Below, in pieces: positions 30,368 to 40,244 of a DNA stretch of 64,000 nucleotides (position 1 is the first letter of the stretch; every line of letters begins with the position of its first letter). The position numbers and the translations under genes were made by a program. The stretch lies in the NCBI GenBank assembly GCA_963757915.1, contig CAVWTD010000004.1, positions 62,001-126,000 on the forward strand, written 5' to 3'. The DNA comes from SbD1 sp963757915 (GTDB lineage Bacteria > Desulfobacterota > Syntrophobacteria > Syntrophobacterales > Syntrophobacteraceae). The notes beneath the pieces were generated by a model. That model had not been told where the DNA came from. It searched no databases and was given only the letters and a program-made list of their open reading frames with translations.

Positions 30368-31139
30368 TCCCGGCGAATACCCTCTCAGGAAGGACGAGTA
30401 TGTAATCGTACACACCGAACAGGGAGTCGGGCTTGGGCAGGTAGTCGAGCCGCCTTGCCCGAAGGACCCCCGAATCCATCCCAAGGAAATAAAGAAGATC
30501 GAACGGATGGCAACGGAAGATGAAATCCGGCAGCTTTTCAATAACATGGAAACCGAGGCGGACGCGAAGAGTTTTTGCCTGGAGAAAATTGCCGCCCACC
30601 AGCTTCCGATGAACCTGGTGGACGTGGAATATTTCTTCGACGGCAGCAAGATCATATTCTACTTTACTGCGGATGGCCGGGTGGATTTTAGAGAGCTTCT
30701 CAAAGACCTGGTCAGACGGCTGCGGACCCGTGTCGAACTGCGGCAGATCGGAATTCGCAACCAGGCAAAGATGGTGGGAGGCCTGGGGGGTTGTGGGAGG
30801 CCGCTGTGCTGTGCGACATTTTTGAAGAACTTCCATGCCGTCTCCATTAAGATGGCTAAGGAACAAAACCTGAGCCTCAATCCTGCAAAGATATCCGGGG
30901 CCTGCGGCAGGCTCATGTGCTGCCTCCAGTTCGAGCACGAAACCTACAGGGAACTCAAAAAAGATATGCCCAAAGTGGGCAAGAAGGTCGAACTGCCCGA
31001 AGGCAGAGGCAAAGTCGTACGGCAGAACGTTATGGGCAGGTCCTTCACGGTTCAGCTTGAAGACGGGCGGGAAATAGACATCGATCTGGAGAAGGGCTGC
31101 GGTTGCCGGGGGGAATGCAAGTGCGCCGGTCCTAATTAG
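30312..31139 (+). CDS. ricT: PSP1 domain protein RicT (YaaT)
   Basis: 275 residues. PSP1 core with the cysteine motifs GGCGRPLCCATFL and GACGRLMCCLQFEHETY, which in the Bacillus Ric complex bind Fe-S clusters and help direct RNase Y cleavage. The C-terminal Cys cluster (GCGCRGECKC) is an additional feature. Located directly after holB, as in many bacteria, followed by metG after a repeat-filled gap. Cytosolic. Confidence 0.92.
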   Translation: MEKVVGIRFRKGGKIYHFDPGEYPLRKDEYVIVHTEQGVGLGQVVEPPCPKDPRIHPKEIKKIERMATEDEIRQLFNNMETEADAKSFCLEKIAAHQLPMNLVDVEYFFDGSKIIFYFTADGRVDFRELLKDLVRRLRTRVELRQIGIRNQAKMVGGLGGCGRPLCCATFLKNFHAVSIKMAKEQNLSLNPAKISGACGRLMCCLQFEHETYRELKKDMPKVGKKVELPEGRGKVVRQNVMGRSFTVQLEDGREIDIDLEKGCGCRGECKCAGPN

Positions 31140-31334
31140 CGTCCATCCGGAAACTCCGGATGGAACACTAGCAGTTTCCGATTCGAAAAGGAGGCATTTT
31201 TCGTACTGGCAAGGAAATCGAGGGGTTACGCGGAGGCGTACTTGGGTACGCCGCACAAGCAAGCCCGAAGATTGACGCCGCCAGGACGGAAAAGGACCCT
31301 TTCCGGATGGAAACTAATTAGTTTCCGATTCGGA
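31140..31334 (+). repeat. Dispersed repeat with conserved frame (family B), copy 1
   Basis: Begins with a 10-bp perfect hairpin (TCCATCCGGA 31142-31151 / 31155-31164) immediately after the ricT stop, where it may terminate transcription. It then runs through AAGGAGGCATTTT and an open frame reading GKEIEGLRGGVLGYAAQA, then SPKIDAARTEKDPFRMETN and a stop. AGTTTCCGATTCG occurs at both 31172-31184 and 31319-31331. A close inverted copy lies at 50116-50293, fused to hicB. Confidence 0.75.
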
Positions 31335-31352
31335 TAAACTCTAACCAGTACG

Positions 31353-31458
31353 TTGTCAACAAAGTTACCACATGTTGCAAGGAATCGTCACCCCGGCGGA
31401 GGCCGGGGTCCAGGGTTTTTAATCAACTGAAATGACACTGGATTCCGGCTTTCGCCCG
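31353..31458 (+). repeat. Dispersed palindromic intergenic repeat, copy
   Basis: Shares TTGTCAACAAAGTTA, CACATG and TGCAAGGAATCGTCACCCC with the 7779-7920 copy and ends CTGGATTCCGGCTTTCGCC. The following stretch up to metG (31459-32000) holds CACGAAG-type low-complexity sequence and a 22-bp tag (31718-31739) but no gene. Confidence 0.75.
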
Positions 31459-31717
31459 TAGCCGTCAACTTTAGCGGAGGTGTCGGTGCAATCACCTCGT
31501 GCCCTTCGTGCCTTCTTTGTGTTCTTCGTGATTGACCAAGACTATCTTTATCACGAAGAGGGAGCGCAGCGGGGTGAAACTGCTTGCTTTAATGTCAGGC
31601 TGCTGTATGGGACTATCTGGGGCTTTGCGGCACCACCCAGGGCAGGCTCGGCAGAACCTTCGTGCTCTTCGTGTCCTCGTGGTGAGAAATTCATTTTAAG
31701 CCAGCAACCACGAAGAG

Positions 31718-31739
31718 CGGAGCATAGTCCGGTCAAGGA
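31718..31739 (-). repeat. 22-bp tag repeat, copy 3
   Basis: Minus-strand copy with one mismatch (GGAGCATAG for GGGGCATAG), splitting a CACGAAGAGC / GACACGAAG repeat. Confidence 0.7.
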
Positions 31740-32000
31740 TAGGACACGAAGACCAAGCAAGAGACCCAGAGAGTGTGGAGACCAGGCATTTCGCCCCCTA
31801 TCTTCTTCGAGGCCTTCACCCCGCTGCGCTCCTCCTTCGTGGTGCATAAAATTATATGCAAGGTGCGGTGACCAGTGCCTCGCGGGACTGACCCTGGGCC
31901 ATCATATGTAGCCCCCTGGAGCACTGGAGTCTAGACATGGGCGCCGAAAATCCAGACGATAGGTACTCGTTTGCCGGATGAGCCGGAAAAAAGAGGACAC

Positions 32001-33975
32001 ATGAATCGACTCTATATAACCACCCCGATTTATTACGTTAATGCCGAACCTCACATAGGCCATGCCTACACGACAATCGTCGCAGACGTATTGAACCGCT
32101 TCTACGAACTGCTGGGATTCAAGACCTTCTTCCTCACCGGGACCGACGAGCACGGGGACAAAATCGCCCAGGCGGCCCAGGCCGCAGGAGTTGAGCCCAA
32201 GGCCTACGCCGACAGGATAAGCGCGCTTTTCCGGCAAACCTGGCCCAAACTCAGTATCGAAAACGACAAGTTCATCCGGACCACCGACCTCGAACATGTG
32301 AAAGTCGTCCAATACGTGTTGCAGAAGGTCTACGACGCCGGTGAAATCTACTTTGACACTTACAAGGGCCTTTACTGCGTCGGGTGCGAGAGGTTCTACA
32401 CCGAACGGGAACTGGTTGACGGAAAGTGCCCGGACCACGATAAGCCCCCCGTCGAACGGGAGGAGGCGAATTATTTTTTCCGGATGAGCAAATATCAGGA
32501 TTGGCTTATAGCACACATAGAATCTCATCCCGGCTTCATCCGTCCCGAAAGGTACCGAAACGAGGTGCTGGCGTTTCTGAGGGAGCCCCTCGAAGACCTG
32601 TGCATCTCCCGGCCGGTTGAGCGCCTCAACTGGGGCATACCGCTTCCGTTCGACGAAAACTATGTGACTTATGTCTGGTTCGACGCTCTGATCAACTATA
32701 TTTCCGCAATCGGATATCCCGACGGCGAGCTATACAAAGAGTTCTGGCCCGTTGCGCAGCACCTTATAGCCAAGGACATCCTAAAGCCCCACGGAATCTA
32801 CTGGCCCACGATGCTCAAGGCCGCCGGCGTTCCCATGTTCCAACACCTGAACGTCCACGGGTACTGGAAAACGGACGAAGGCAAGATGAGCAAGAGCCAC
32901 GGCACCGTTGTGCGGCCGCTGGATCTTGTGCCCGTTTATGGACTCGATGCCTTCCGGTACTTTCTTCTGCGGGAGATGGTTTTCGGGCTCGATGCGAACT
33001 TCAGCGAGGATGCGCTGGTTCAGCGCATAAACGCCGACCTGGCAAACGACCTGGGAAACCTTTTCAGCCGCACGCTTGCAATGACTGCGCGCTATTTTGA
33101 CGAAAAAGCCCCCCCTTTCGGCTCGCAGCCCGACAGGATGGACCGTGAACTGCAGCGATAAGGTTGAACATGCAATCGGGCAATTCCGGGATGAAATCCC
33201 CAGGCTCGGCTTCCACAAGGCGCTTGTAGCCATTTGGGAATGTATAAACGCGGCCAATAAATACATCGACTCCGCCGCCCCCTGGAACCTGGCTAAAGAT
33301 GCGAGCCTGCTGCCCCGGCTTCAGACTGTAATGAGAACTCTTCTGGAGGTAAATAAAGTCGTTGCCGTCCTGATTTCTCCTTTTATGCCTTCGACCTCCG
33401 GGAAGATGCTGGAGCGGCTTGGAATCGTGAAAAAAACCTCGGACCTTAGGCTTGCCGAAGATACCTCCTGGGGCACCCTGCAGGAAGGCGCAAAGGTCCT
33501 CAAAGGGGAATCGCTATTTCCACGGGTCGAAACGGCGGGTAAAAAGCTGGGAAAACCCGGTAAACAAGGAGCTGGGATGCCTGATGTAAGCCAAAAACCA
33601 AAAGAGAAACAGGAAGCGGAAGCCGCAGCCGCCTCCGGGGCGACGGACGCCGGCGGCACGATCGATATCGACCTGTTCCAGCAGGTCGATCTGCGGGTCG
33701 GCCTTATCAAGGAGGCGGAAAAAGTCCCGAAGTCCGACAAACTGGTAAAGCTGATCGTCGATATCGGGGAAGAACGGCAGATCGTGGCTGGAATCGCCAA
33801 AACGCATTCACCCGCAGACCTTGTCGGAAAGCAGGTGGTGCTGGTGGCAAATCTCAAGCCCGTAAAGCTCATGGGAATCGAATCCCACGGAATGATCCTC
33901 GCCGTACGCGACGGGCAGGACCTGAAACTTGTCGTTCCCGAGGCCAACGTATCTCCCGGCGGAAAGATTTCGTGA
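32001..33975 (+). pseudogene. metG: Methionyl-tRNA synthetase, one frameshift
   Basis: Class I synthetase of about 657 residues after joining two frames. HIGH-type motif PHIGHAYTT, zinc knuckle (CVGCERFYTERELVDGKCPDH), KMSKSHGTVV, and a C-terminal EMAP/Trbp tRNA-binding domain (IDIDLFQQVDLRVGLIKEAE ... GIESHGMILAV) after a low-complexity linker. The frame breaks near 33150 (REL-QR / DKVEHAIGQF); length 3n+1 fits one extra base. MetG is essential, so this is most likely a sequence error. Start ATG 32001 is behind AGAGGA. Confidence 0.93.
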
Positions 33976-34206
33976 GGGGCCGCAGTATAGACGGGTGCGC
34001 TGAACATTCTGCAAATTTCGAAAAATAAAAAGCGCGGGGGAACGCTTCCCCCGCACCCCCCAGGATTTCGGCGCACACGCGCATGCGCGTGAGTGCCGAG
34101 CGCTCGGCGCTATCGGCGGCTAGCCGCAGGCCGCCGCCGAAGCGCAACACAGAGCCGCGTAGCGGCGAGGGGGTGTGGGGGGCGTAAAGAATTCAAGGCT
34201 CCGCCG
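33976..34206. other. GC-rich inverted-repeat region after metG
   Basis: No gene. Contains several nested palindromes: GCGGGGGAACG-CTTCCCCCGC (34033-34055 region), the alternating GCGCACACGCGCATGCGCGT stretch and GGCGGCTAGCCGCAGGCC. The first could be a metG terminator. The region leads directly into the repeat at 34207. Confidence 0.45.
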
Positions 34207-34345
34207 GATATCACTTGATACTTTCTTGAACGCAACTTGGTATAAGGTCTTGGAAACAGGCATTTCTGTAAATTCCGTTAATCCTGTTAATCCTGTCTAA
34301 AAAAGCCTTTCTCCGCATCCTCTGTGCCTCTGCGGTGGATTTGAC
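34207..34345 (+). repeat. Dispersed repeat (family C), copy 1
   Basis: Runs ATATCACTTGATACTTTCTT, then CAACTTGGTATAAGG, TTGGAAACAGGCATTTCTGT, TTAATCCTGTTAATCCTGTC, TAAAAAAGCCTTTCT and ends with CTCTGTGCCTCTGCGGTGG. The second copy at 49711-49858 matches from CAACCTGGTGTAAGG onward. A fragment lies at 7636-7676. Confidence 0.75.
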
Positions 34346-34386
34346 TCTTATTCTGATTTTTGTACGTTTGCCACTCACAGGCCAAC

Positions 34387-34416
34387 TTGACTTATGACCC
34401 GTTTAAGGACTATATT
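34387..34416 (+). promoter_or_regulatory. Promoter of the Phd/ParE operon
   Basis: TTGACT (34387-34392) and TATATT (34411-34416) separated by 18 bp, 27 bp before the start codon and just upstream of the strong ribosome site AAGGAGGTG. TTGGTCATATC downstream of the -10 could belong to the antitoxin operator (inference). Confidence 0.6.
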
Positions 34417-34442
34417 TGGTCATATCTTGAAGGAGGTGGATC

Positions 34443-34718
34443 ATGAAACTGTCCAGCCAAATTAAACCGATCAGCTATCTCAAGGCGCATGCCGCAGAGA
34501 TCGTTCGCAGCCTGGGGGAACAGGGAGAACCCTTGGTCATCACCCAGAACGGCCAAGCCAAGGTGGTCATACAGGACATCGAAAGTTACGAGCAAACGCA
34601 GGAGACCATGGCGCTGCTGAAAATTCTAGCACTCGGCGCCGGCCAGGTCGAAGAAGGCAAGGTTCAGCGCGCTGCCGATGTCATTAAAGGGCTTCGCGAG
34701 CGGAAGAAGGCCCGCTGA
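34443..34718 (+). CDS. Phd/YefM-type antitoxin
   Basis: 91 residues. N-terminal Phd/YefM fold (ISYLKAHAAEIVRSLGEQGEPLVITQNGQAKVVIQDIESYEQ) that binds DNA and represses the operon; the C-terminal helix (DVIKGLRERKKAR) would wrap the toxin. Preceded by AAGGAGGTGGATC, a near-perfect ribosome site. Its stop overlaps the toxin start by one base (TGATG). Confidence 0.92.
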   Translation: MKLSSQIKPISYLKAHAAEIVRSLGEQGEPLVITQNGQAKVVIQDIESYEQTQETMALLKILALGAGQVEEGKVQRAADVIKGLRERKKAR

Positions 34719-35044
34719 TGTCATTTCAGGTGTTCCTGACCGGCGACGCGTCCCGCGACCTGGAAGATTTGTACGATTACATCGAGCTGCACGAGGTGCC
34801 GGGCAAAGCGGACCACGTCCTCGCACAGATTGAAAAGGGCTTCACCAGCCTGTCCGAAAATCCCCAGCGCGGAGCATACCCGAAGGAATTGCTGGCCATA
34901 GGCCTCCGGGAGTACCGCGAGATTTTCTTCAAACCCTATCGCATCATTTGCCGGGTCATGGCCGAGAACGTCTACGTTCTTGTGATCGCCGACGGGCGCC
35001 GGGATATGCAGGCGCTGCTGCAGCGACGCCTGCTGATGGCATAA
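34718..35044 (+). CDS. RelE/ParE family toxin
   Basis: 108 residues with the RelE/ParE fold: SFQVFLTGDASRDLEDLYDYI, SLSENPQRGAYPKELLAIGLREYREIFFKPYRIICRVM and VYVLVIADGRRDMQALLQRRLL. The REYR...PYRI...ADGRRD pattern is typical of the ParE side of the family, so the target may be gyrase rather than ribosome-bound mRNA. Partner of the Phd-type gene before it. Looks intact. Confidence 0.9.
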   Translation: MSFQVFLTGDASRDLEDLYDYIELHEVPGKADHVLAQIEKGFTSLSENPQRGAYPKELLAIGLREYREIFFKPYRIICRVMAENVYVLVIADGRRDMQALLQRRLLMA

Positions 35045-35584
35045 CTCCTACCTGCCGTTTCTCTTCCGCCCCGATTTTCCTGATCGCGCGGTTCCTGACC
35101 TCGCTCGCGGAAAGCAGGAAGCAGGAAGGGCGAAGAGTGAAGGGTGAGGGGTGAGGGCAGAAGCGGGGAGCGGGGAGCGGAAAGGGTGAAGAGAAAAAGC
35201 AAAAGAAAATAATTCCTTCCGGTTCTATCGCTTCGCGAGGAAGGGTGAAGGGTGAACCCTTTGAGGGATTTAGGGATTTTTCAATTCCTCAATTCCCCAA
35301 TTGATCGTTTTTGCTCCCTGCTCCTTGCTTCTTGCTTCCTGCTTCCTGCTTTTAATCGCTTCGCGAGGAGATGTTACCTTGGCTCGAGCCCGTAGCGCAG
35401 GAGCACCTGTGATGAAAACCTAATCAAGAATAAAGGTGAAAAGGGCGGCGGCTGGGCAAGAGCCAGATTCGCCACTCAAACCTTAGCGGGCCTCCCGCAA
35501 CGCTTCTGCAAAATTGAAACTGCGCATGCCTTCCTGCCGGCATGTTCCAGAGTCTCAACTCCTATCTTCTATGACTTCACAGCC
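35045..35584. other. Low-complexity intergenic region with period-7 repeats
   Basis: No gene. Purine-rich GGGTGAA/GGGGAGC repeats (35110-35200), CTATCGCTTCGCGAGG (35226-35241 and a shorter copy at about 35356), a TTTTTCAATTCCTCAATTCC block shared with 48990-49010, and CTTCCTG repeats (35325-35350). Same sequence families recur at 48.9 and 50.5-51.7 kb. Confidence 0.7.
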
Positions 35585-36009
35585 TTATACTGCATGCGAT
35601 TTTAATTGTTCCTCGAGCGCGATGATACGCGGTTCCAAATCCGCCACTTCAAATCGATTACGGTCCTGGCCTCCGAGGGGGTGATCCCTCCTGCACCGGG
35701 CTTTGCCGTTACTGCGGTGAAGATTTTTGGAATATCAGTTACTGTGCCAACCGCCGGGAGGCTGACCTCTAGTGGCTCATCCTTTTTCGGAGCCACCAAG
35801 CGTTCGAGGCAAATCCGAAGGCGAGTGGGGGCAGCGTCAAGGGCTAACTCGACCACCTTTCTAACCAGCGTTTCAGCCTGCCCGTCAATGAGGCCCTGTG
35901 CAATGACTGTGGTCCTGTTTCGGGTTCCTTTGGGCTTGCCATTCGGATTGCCCGATTGTCCTTTTTGGATCCGGCCACCCTGTAAATTCATGCTCGATTC
36001 AGGTGACAT
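35585..36009 (-). pseudogene. DUF5681 domain protein, 3' end frameshifted
   Basis: N-terminal signature FQKGQSGNP-type (IQKGQSGNPNGKPKGTRNRTT) of DUF5681, a small protein usually next to phage terminase genes. The reading frame ends at 35602 with an unrelated tail, but the next frame gives RFEVADLEPRIIALEEQLK and a stop at 35585, which is the expected DUF5681 C-terminus; so one frameshift (and perhaps a small deletion) lies near 35660. Start 36009 is behind GGAGG. No other phage gene is nearby, so this is probably a prophage remnant. Confidence 0.7.
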
Positions 36010-36782
36010 GATTTTAAACCTCCAATTAAAAAAGCTTTCAGTGACTATTCAAAACTAAGAATTTGAAACTATAAACTCTTCACAAGAGTATAGCATTGAA
36101 CGATTTTGACCTGCAAAATGGCAACCAGAAACGGCAACCAGAAGCGGCAATAGAAGAGGCAATAGAAGAGGAAGCAGGGAGCAGGGAAACATTGAAGCGG
36201 TAAAATTTCACCTTCCTAACCTTCACCCTTCAGACTTCATTCATCACACCCGTGGGGCGAGGTAGTTTTTCATTCAGGGACGCGACTCTCGACCTCGGAA
36301 ACCGAGAACAAGAAGTGTTTACTCTAAACGCCTCAAGCGCTCGTTGACTTTCCCGCCAAGGTCAACGGAAGGATTGGCTGGGCCACTTAGAAAAGTTTCA
36401 TATGGCGTTTACCAACGGGGTCGGTATCGATGAACTCATCCCTATTTGATGAAGAGTTTAATTCACTACCCGGTCCAATGGAAGGACTGGCTTAGGGTTT
36501 TGGGGCGCTTTTATCCATTGAAGTGACGGTCGCATGGCGGCGGCTCGGCATGCTCCTCGTCGGCGGGTCTAAGCCTGACAGCCACTCATTCCTGTTTTCT
36601 ATCTCCTTTCCTCCGAGTCTCCTCGGGCGATAAGGTGTCCTTCTCACTTCGCTGTTAGCTCACTCTTTTATCATAATCCCTGGAAAGTCCTAATGATGTG
36701 TATAAATCCTCCTGGTATAAACGGGTCAGTTTGCGTACAATATTCCTCATTCTCCCTTCTTTTATTGAAGAGGCTTTTGCGA
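36010..36782. other. Intergenic region left of the Detocs-like cassette
   Basis: No recognisable gene in about 770 bp. 36121-36185 holds a degenerate GGCAACCAGAA / GGCAATAGAAGA tandem repeat, the reverse-complement flavour of the GCCGTTTCTATTGCC blocks at 50.5 kb. The rest is unique and AT-richer towards the right. The dtcA promoter should lie in its right part; I find no convincing -35/-10. Confidence 0.5.
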
Positions 36783-39700
36783 ATGGCAAGGAAGAAGCAA
36801 GGCTCACGTGGGAAAAAGCAAGATGAGTTCCTTCATGCACGCAATCTGATGAGGGGCACGAGAACCCCATTTCGCTCCTTTTCGGAGATTAGACCCTCAA
36901 TCCACCGCGCAGATTATGCCCCATTCATTAAATGGATCAGAACTACTCCGTTAAAAAAGGTATTTCACCCAGAGTACCCGTCCTCCCTATCCGATCTCAA
37001 AGCTACCCCTGCTCCGACGGCGACGAACCTTAAAAATGAATTCTATTGGGCAGGTGCTTACCTCTCGGCCCACTTGGAAAACATTTCCACGTTCATTCAA
37101 TTTTCTAACGTTTTTCAAGAAGCATTTTTGTTAAATGATTTTACTCTCTGCGAAGAAACCCTTCAGCTCATTCAAGAACGCTTTGGAGTATCACTGTGGC
37201 TATTAAGGCATACTATTCCATTTCTTCAATACGCGAAAGGGCTAGAGCAACAAAAACAGTTTACACAACAGATGAAGGCCGAATTACCTGCTGATGGCAT
37301 AGCCGCTTATATCGCTCACTATATCAGCATGCGCTCTGAACCTACACTTTCTATAGCGCGATTTTTATCTCAATTTACACATCATCTTACTAGATTATCC
37401 GTTGACACAGACCTCGCCACTTACGTTCGATTCCACATCGCGCCTGATTTATCAATGGACGATAACGAAGTCTTTTCTGTTTTAAAGTACGAATGCGCTA
37501 GCACAATTGTCGATATTTATGACTCTCTTATCAGGCTCTCTCAAATCGTTATAAACATTGGGAGGGATGATCTCTATCCAGTTCTTCGTACTGTCCTAGG
37601 TTCCCTTAGCCCAATAGAAGACACGCGATTATCGATACTCCTATTCATGTTGGGCCTGAAGTGTCCAGAGATATCATGCTTTGACATGCGTTTCGCTGAA
37701 TCATTGCAGTTATTTCTATGCGGTGATTACGCCCGAGCAGCCAATCTTGCAATTACTTCCCTTGTCGAGTGGCCATGCAACACCGAACTTAGAAAATTAG
37801 CCGCAACCGCAACAGCCATATCCGGAAATAGTACTGGTGGGAAAGAGTCATTCCTGTTTAAAATTTTGAATTGGATGACTGCTATCATAAATAAATCACC
37901 TACAATGGAAAATGATACCAACGAACTTTTAAGAATCGCTTATACCTTTAATAGCTACAGTTGGGGAGCTTCCCTTTTCGAATTCGTTAAGCAGGAAACC
38001 TCTCCCGATCCTACGCAGAGTATTGGATTATCTCATTTTGCAGCTACCTCCATTACGTCTCTTGAGGGACCAATTATTGATGCTCCTCAGTCCAGCACAT
38101 TTCACTCAGACTACCCCGCTACTATGCAGAGCTTTTACGCACTGTGTCCTTCCATCCTTTATAACCAAAAGCCTCCCGACGCTCAGGATTCAATCTGTGC
38201 TCAAAATCTCTCCTGGGAATCTGAAGCTCTTATTCAGGCCGAGCGCGCCCTCGCTTCATCCGACCTCCCCTGCGCCTTGGCAGAGGGCAGACGCCTACTG
38301 GATTCTTGCCATGATTACTTCAAACAAAAATCCATCAAAATAGTTTCACATTGCATGCTGAATATGGGCCATAAGAAAGAGTGCCTTGAGTTCATTACAT
38401 CGATTCTACTGAAGGAACCACGTTTTGACCGCATTGTTCCATTGTCGCAAGCAATCGATACTATCGACACAGCTTCGCGCATGGAACTGAAAAACATAAT
38501 CGCAGTACCCATTCTATACGATTTTTACTCCAAACTAGTCAGTAGCTCTCATGATGCTGTCAGAAATTACGCATATGAGGACTTCCTGTTAGCACACGGG
38601 CTCACCCGCCCTTCACAGATATCGCCTATACTACACCTTTTCGATACCACTATGATCATATATTTTCTTAAATATATCTGCATTGAATCGGTCATGGACA
38701 CCTCTATAGTATTCTCAGGATCGCGAGACATATCCGAAGAACGCATATCCGTCTGTCGACTTCTGGTTGACCTCGACCCACAACATAAAGAGGATTATCA
38801 GACGGAGATAAAGGACATCCTGCGACGCCTCATGATCCAACGGCGTATGCGATTGATTGAGCAAAGTAAAATCTATGTCGATACAGAAAGCATCCGGAAA
38901 GCCCTTGTAAAATCAATGGCTGAGAATTTCAATCGCCTTGCTTCTCTTATGGAATTAGACAGCTCCCTTTATGATGAGATTCGCCAACTAATACGCAGCT
39001 CTGTGCAGAAGGAAGGGATTGAGGCGATAATAGCACTGGTAATTCCGAAGAACGAAGTCTTGGATCTCTTCGAGTCAATGGTGGTCCAGATCCGCGATGA
39101 ATTCGTTTCCAGTACAGAGCATGGCCTTGATGGATATTTAAGCGTTCGTATTCGTCACGGTACCTTGTCAGGGCATCTGCGTAGCCCGTTGGATGTTGCT
39201 AAACTGATAACCCAAAAAGACCATACCACCGGGGAGTACAAATCAAATGATTACTGGACTAATAGACTAAATATCCAAAACACAGACATAGGCGAGAAGC
39301 TTGATCAACGCCTATCGATGTTTTCGAAGTCATTTGACACATTGATCAATATCATAAACACTGAATGGATTCAGGTCATCACTGAGAAGACTGGCACAAA
39401 AAAGGGATTGTTCGATTTTAAGCTATACGAGTATCATCTCACTCTTCTTTATAAGGAAATACCACCGGGCATAACTTTTGACGGTTTCATTGATCACATA
39501 TTTATGTTTTTAAACGAGATGCTTCTACTTAATTTACGGCGCATTCGCGAACGTGTAGATTCTGAAGCCAAAACTGTTGTCAATGAAATGCTAACATCTC
39601 TGCAAGCTGACATAGAATCCATACTCAGATTCAGCAACAGCAGCGTACTTAGCAACGCTATTCGAGGTGCTCGAACTGACATACAGGTTGCATTAGACCG

Positions 39701-40244
39701 AGTCGCAGAGTGGTTTAAAGTTGCGAAAGTGACTGCCGATGAACCATTTACCTTGGACGAAGCAATTGACATTAGTAGACAAAGTATCACAAGGACTTAT
39801 TCCACTCCATTTGAGGTATACGTCACCACATCACCGAATATGCCGTCAGTATTAATCCATGGTAGATTTATCACCAGTTTTGTTGATATTCTATTCATTG
39901 TGTTCGAAAATATTATCAGACATTCAGGGCTTGAGAACCGTATTGCCCACGTCGTGCTCGCGAATAAAGATCCATATATATCTGTGCGGATCGAGAATAA
40001 CGTCGCTGCTGATGTTAACAACTCTACAAATATAGATCGTATTACCCTCATAAAACACTCTATGAAGGAGGGCGGGTATAAACGATCAGTTAGCAAAGAG
40101 GGAGGGACGGGGTTTTATAAGATTCGCAAGATATTGGGACACGACTTCAAGGAAGACCGAGCTATAGATTTCGGATTCAATGATTTAGGTCGGTTTTATA
40201 TTGAATTTGAAATTCCCACTAAAGATGTGGAGGCTGAGTCATGA
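36783..40244 (+). CDS. dtcA: Detocs sensor: large helical-repeat protein with GHKL ATPase domain
   Basis: 1,153 residues from the ATG at 36783 (AGAGG upstream; an in-frame ATG at 36693 would add 30 hydrophobic residues). The first 750 residues are helical with a TPR-like look (ALAEGRRLLDSCHDYFKQKS; AGAYLSAHLENISTF). The C-terminus is a histidine-kinase-type ATPase: N-box IVFENIIRHSG (about 1040), ATP-lid/G2 box EGGTGFYKIRKIL (about 1105). No canonical H-box is visible; RIRHGTLSGHLRSP (His792) is a candidate conserved phospho-site (inference). Its stop overlaps dtcB (ATGA). Gene order and domains match DtcA of the Detocs anti-phage system. AT-richer than its surroundings, suggesting transfer. 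Confidence 0.82.
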   Translation: MARKKQGSRGKKQDEFLHARNLMRGTRTPFRSFSEIRPSIHRADYAPFIKWIRTTPLKKVFHPEYPSSLSDLKATPAPTATNLKNEFYWAGAYLSAHLENISTFIQFSNVFQEAFLLNDFTLCEETLQLIQERFGVSLWLLRHTIPFLQYAKGLEQQKQFTQQMKAELPADGIAAYIAHYISMRSEPTLSIARFLSQFTHHLTRLSVDTDLATYVRFHIAPDLSMDDNEVFSVLKYECASTIVDIYDSLIRLSQIVINIGRDDLYPVLRTVLGSLSPIEDTRLSILLFMLGLKCPEISCFDMRFAESLQLFLCGDYARAANLAITSLVEWPCNTELRKLAATATAISGNSTGGKESFLFKILNWMTAIINKSPTMENDTNELLRIAYTFNSYSWGASLFEFVKQETSPDPTQSIGLSHFAATSITSLEGPIIDAPQSSTFHSDYPATMQSFYALCPSILYNQKPPDAQDSICAQNLSWESEALIQAERALASSDLPCALAEGRRLLDSCHDYFKQKSIKIVSHCMLNMGHKKECLEFITSILLKEPRFDRIVPLSQAIDTIDTASRMELKNIIAVPILYDFYSKLVSSSHDAVRNYAYEDFLLAHGLTRPSQISPILHLFDTTMIIYFLKYICIESVMDTSIVFSGSRDISEERISVCRLLVDLDPQHKEDYQTEIKDILRRLMIQRRMRLIEQSKIYVDTESIRKALVKSMAENFNRLASLMELDSSLYDEIRQLIRSSVQKEGIEAIIALVIPKNEVLDLFESMVVQIRDEFVSSTEHGLDGYLSVRIRHGTLSGHLRSPLDVAKLITQKDHTTGEYKSNDYWTNRLNIQNTDIGEKLDQRLSMFSKSFDTLINIINTEWIQVITEKTGTKKGLFDFKLYEYHLTLLYKEIPPGITFDGFIDHIFMFLNEMLLLNLRRIRERVDSEAKTVVNEMLTSLQADIESILRFSNSSVLSNAIRGARTDIQVALDRVAEWFKVAKVTADEPFTLDEAIDISRQSITRTYSTPFEVYVTTSPNMPSVLIHGRFITSFVDILFIVFENIIRHSGLENRIAHVVLANKDPYISVRIENNVAADVNNSTNIDRITLIKHSMKEGGYKRSVSKEGGTGFYKIRKILGHDFKEDRAIDFGFNDLGRFYIEFEIPTKDVEAES

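Noticed and set aside
31480..31911. Plus-strand frame with Ser/Arg-rich protein
   Set aside because: Derived from CACGAAG-type low-complexity sequence and repeat tags.
33140..33165. Programmed frameshift in metG
   Set aside because: No slippery heptamer plus downstream structure visible; many unrelated genes nearby show the same kind of single-base break.
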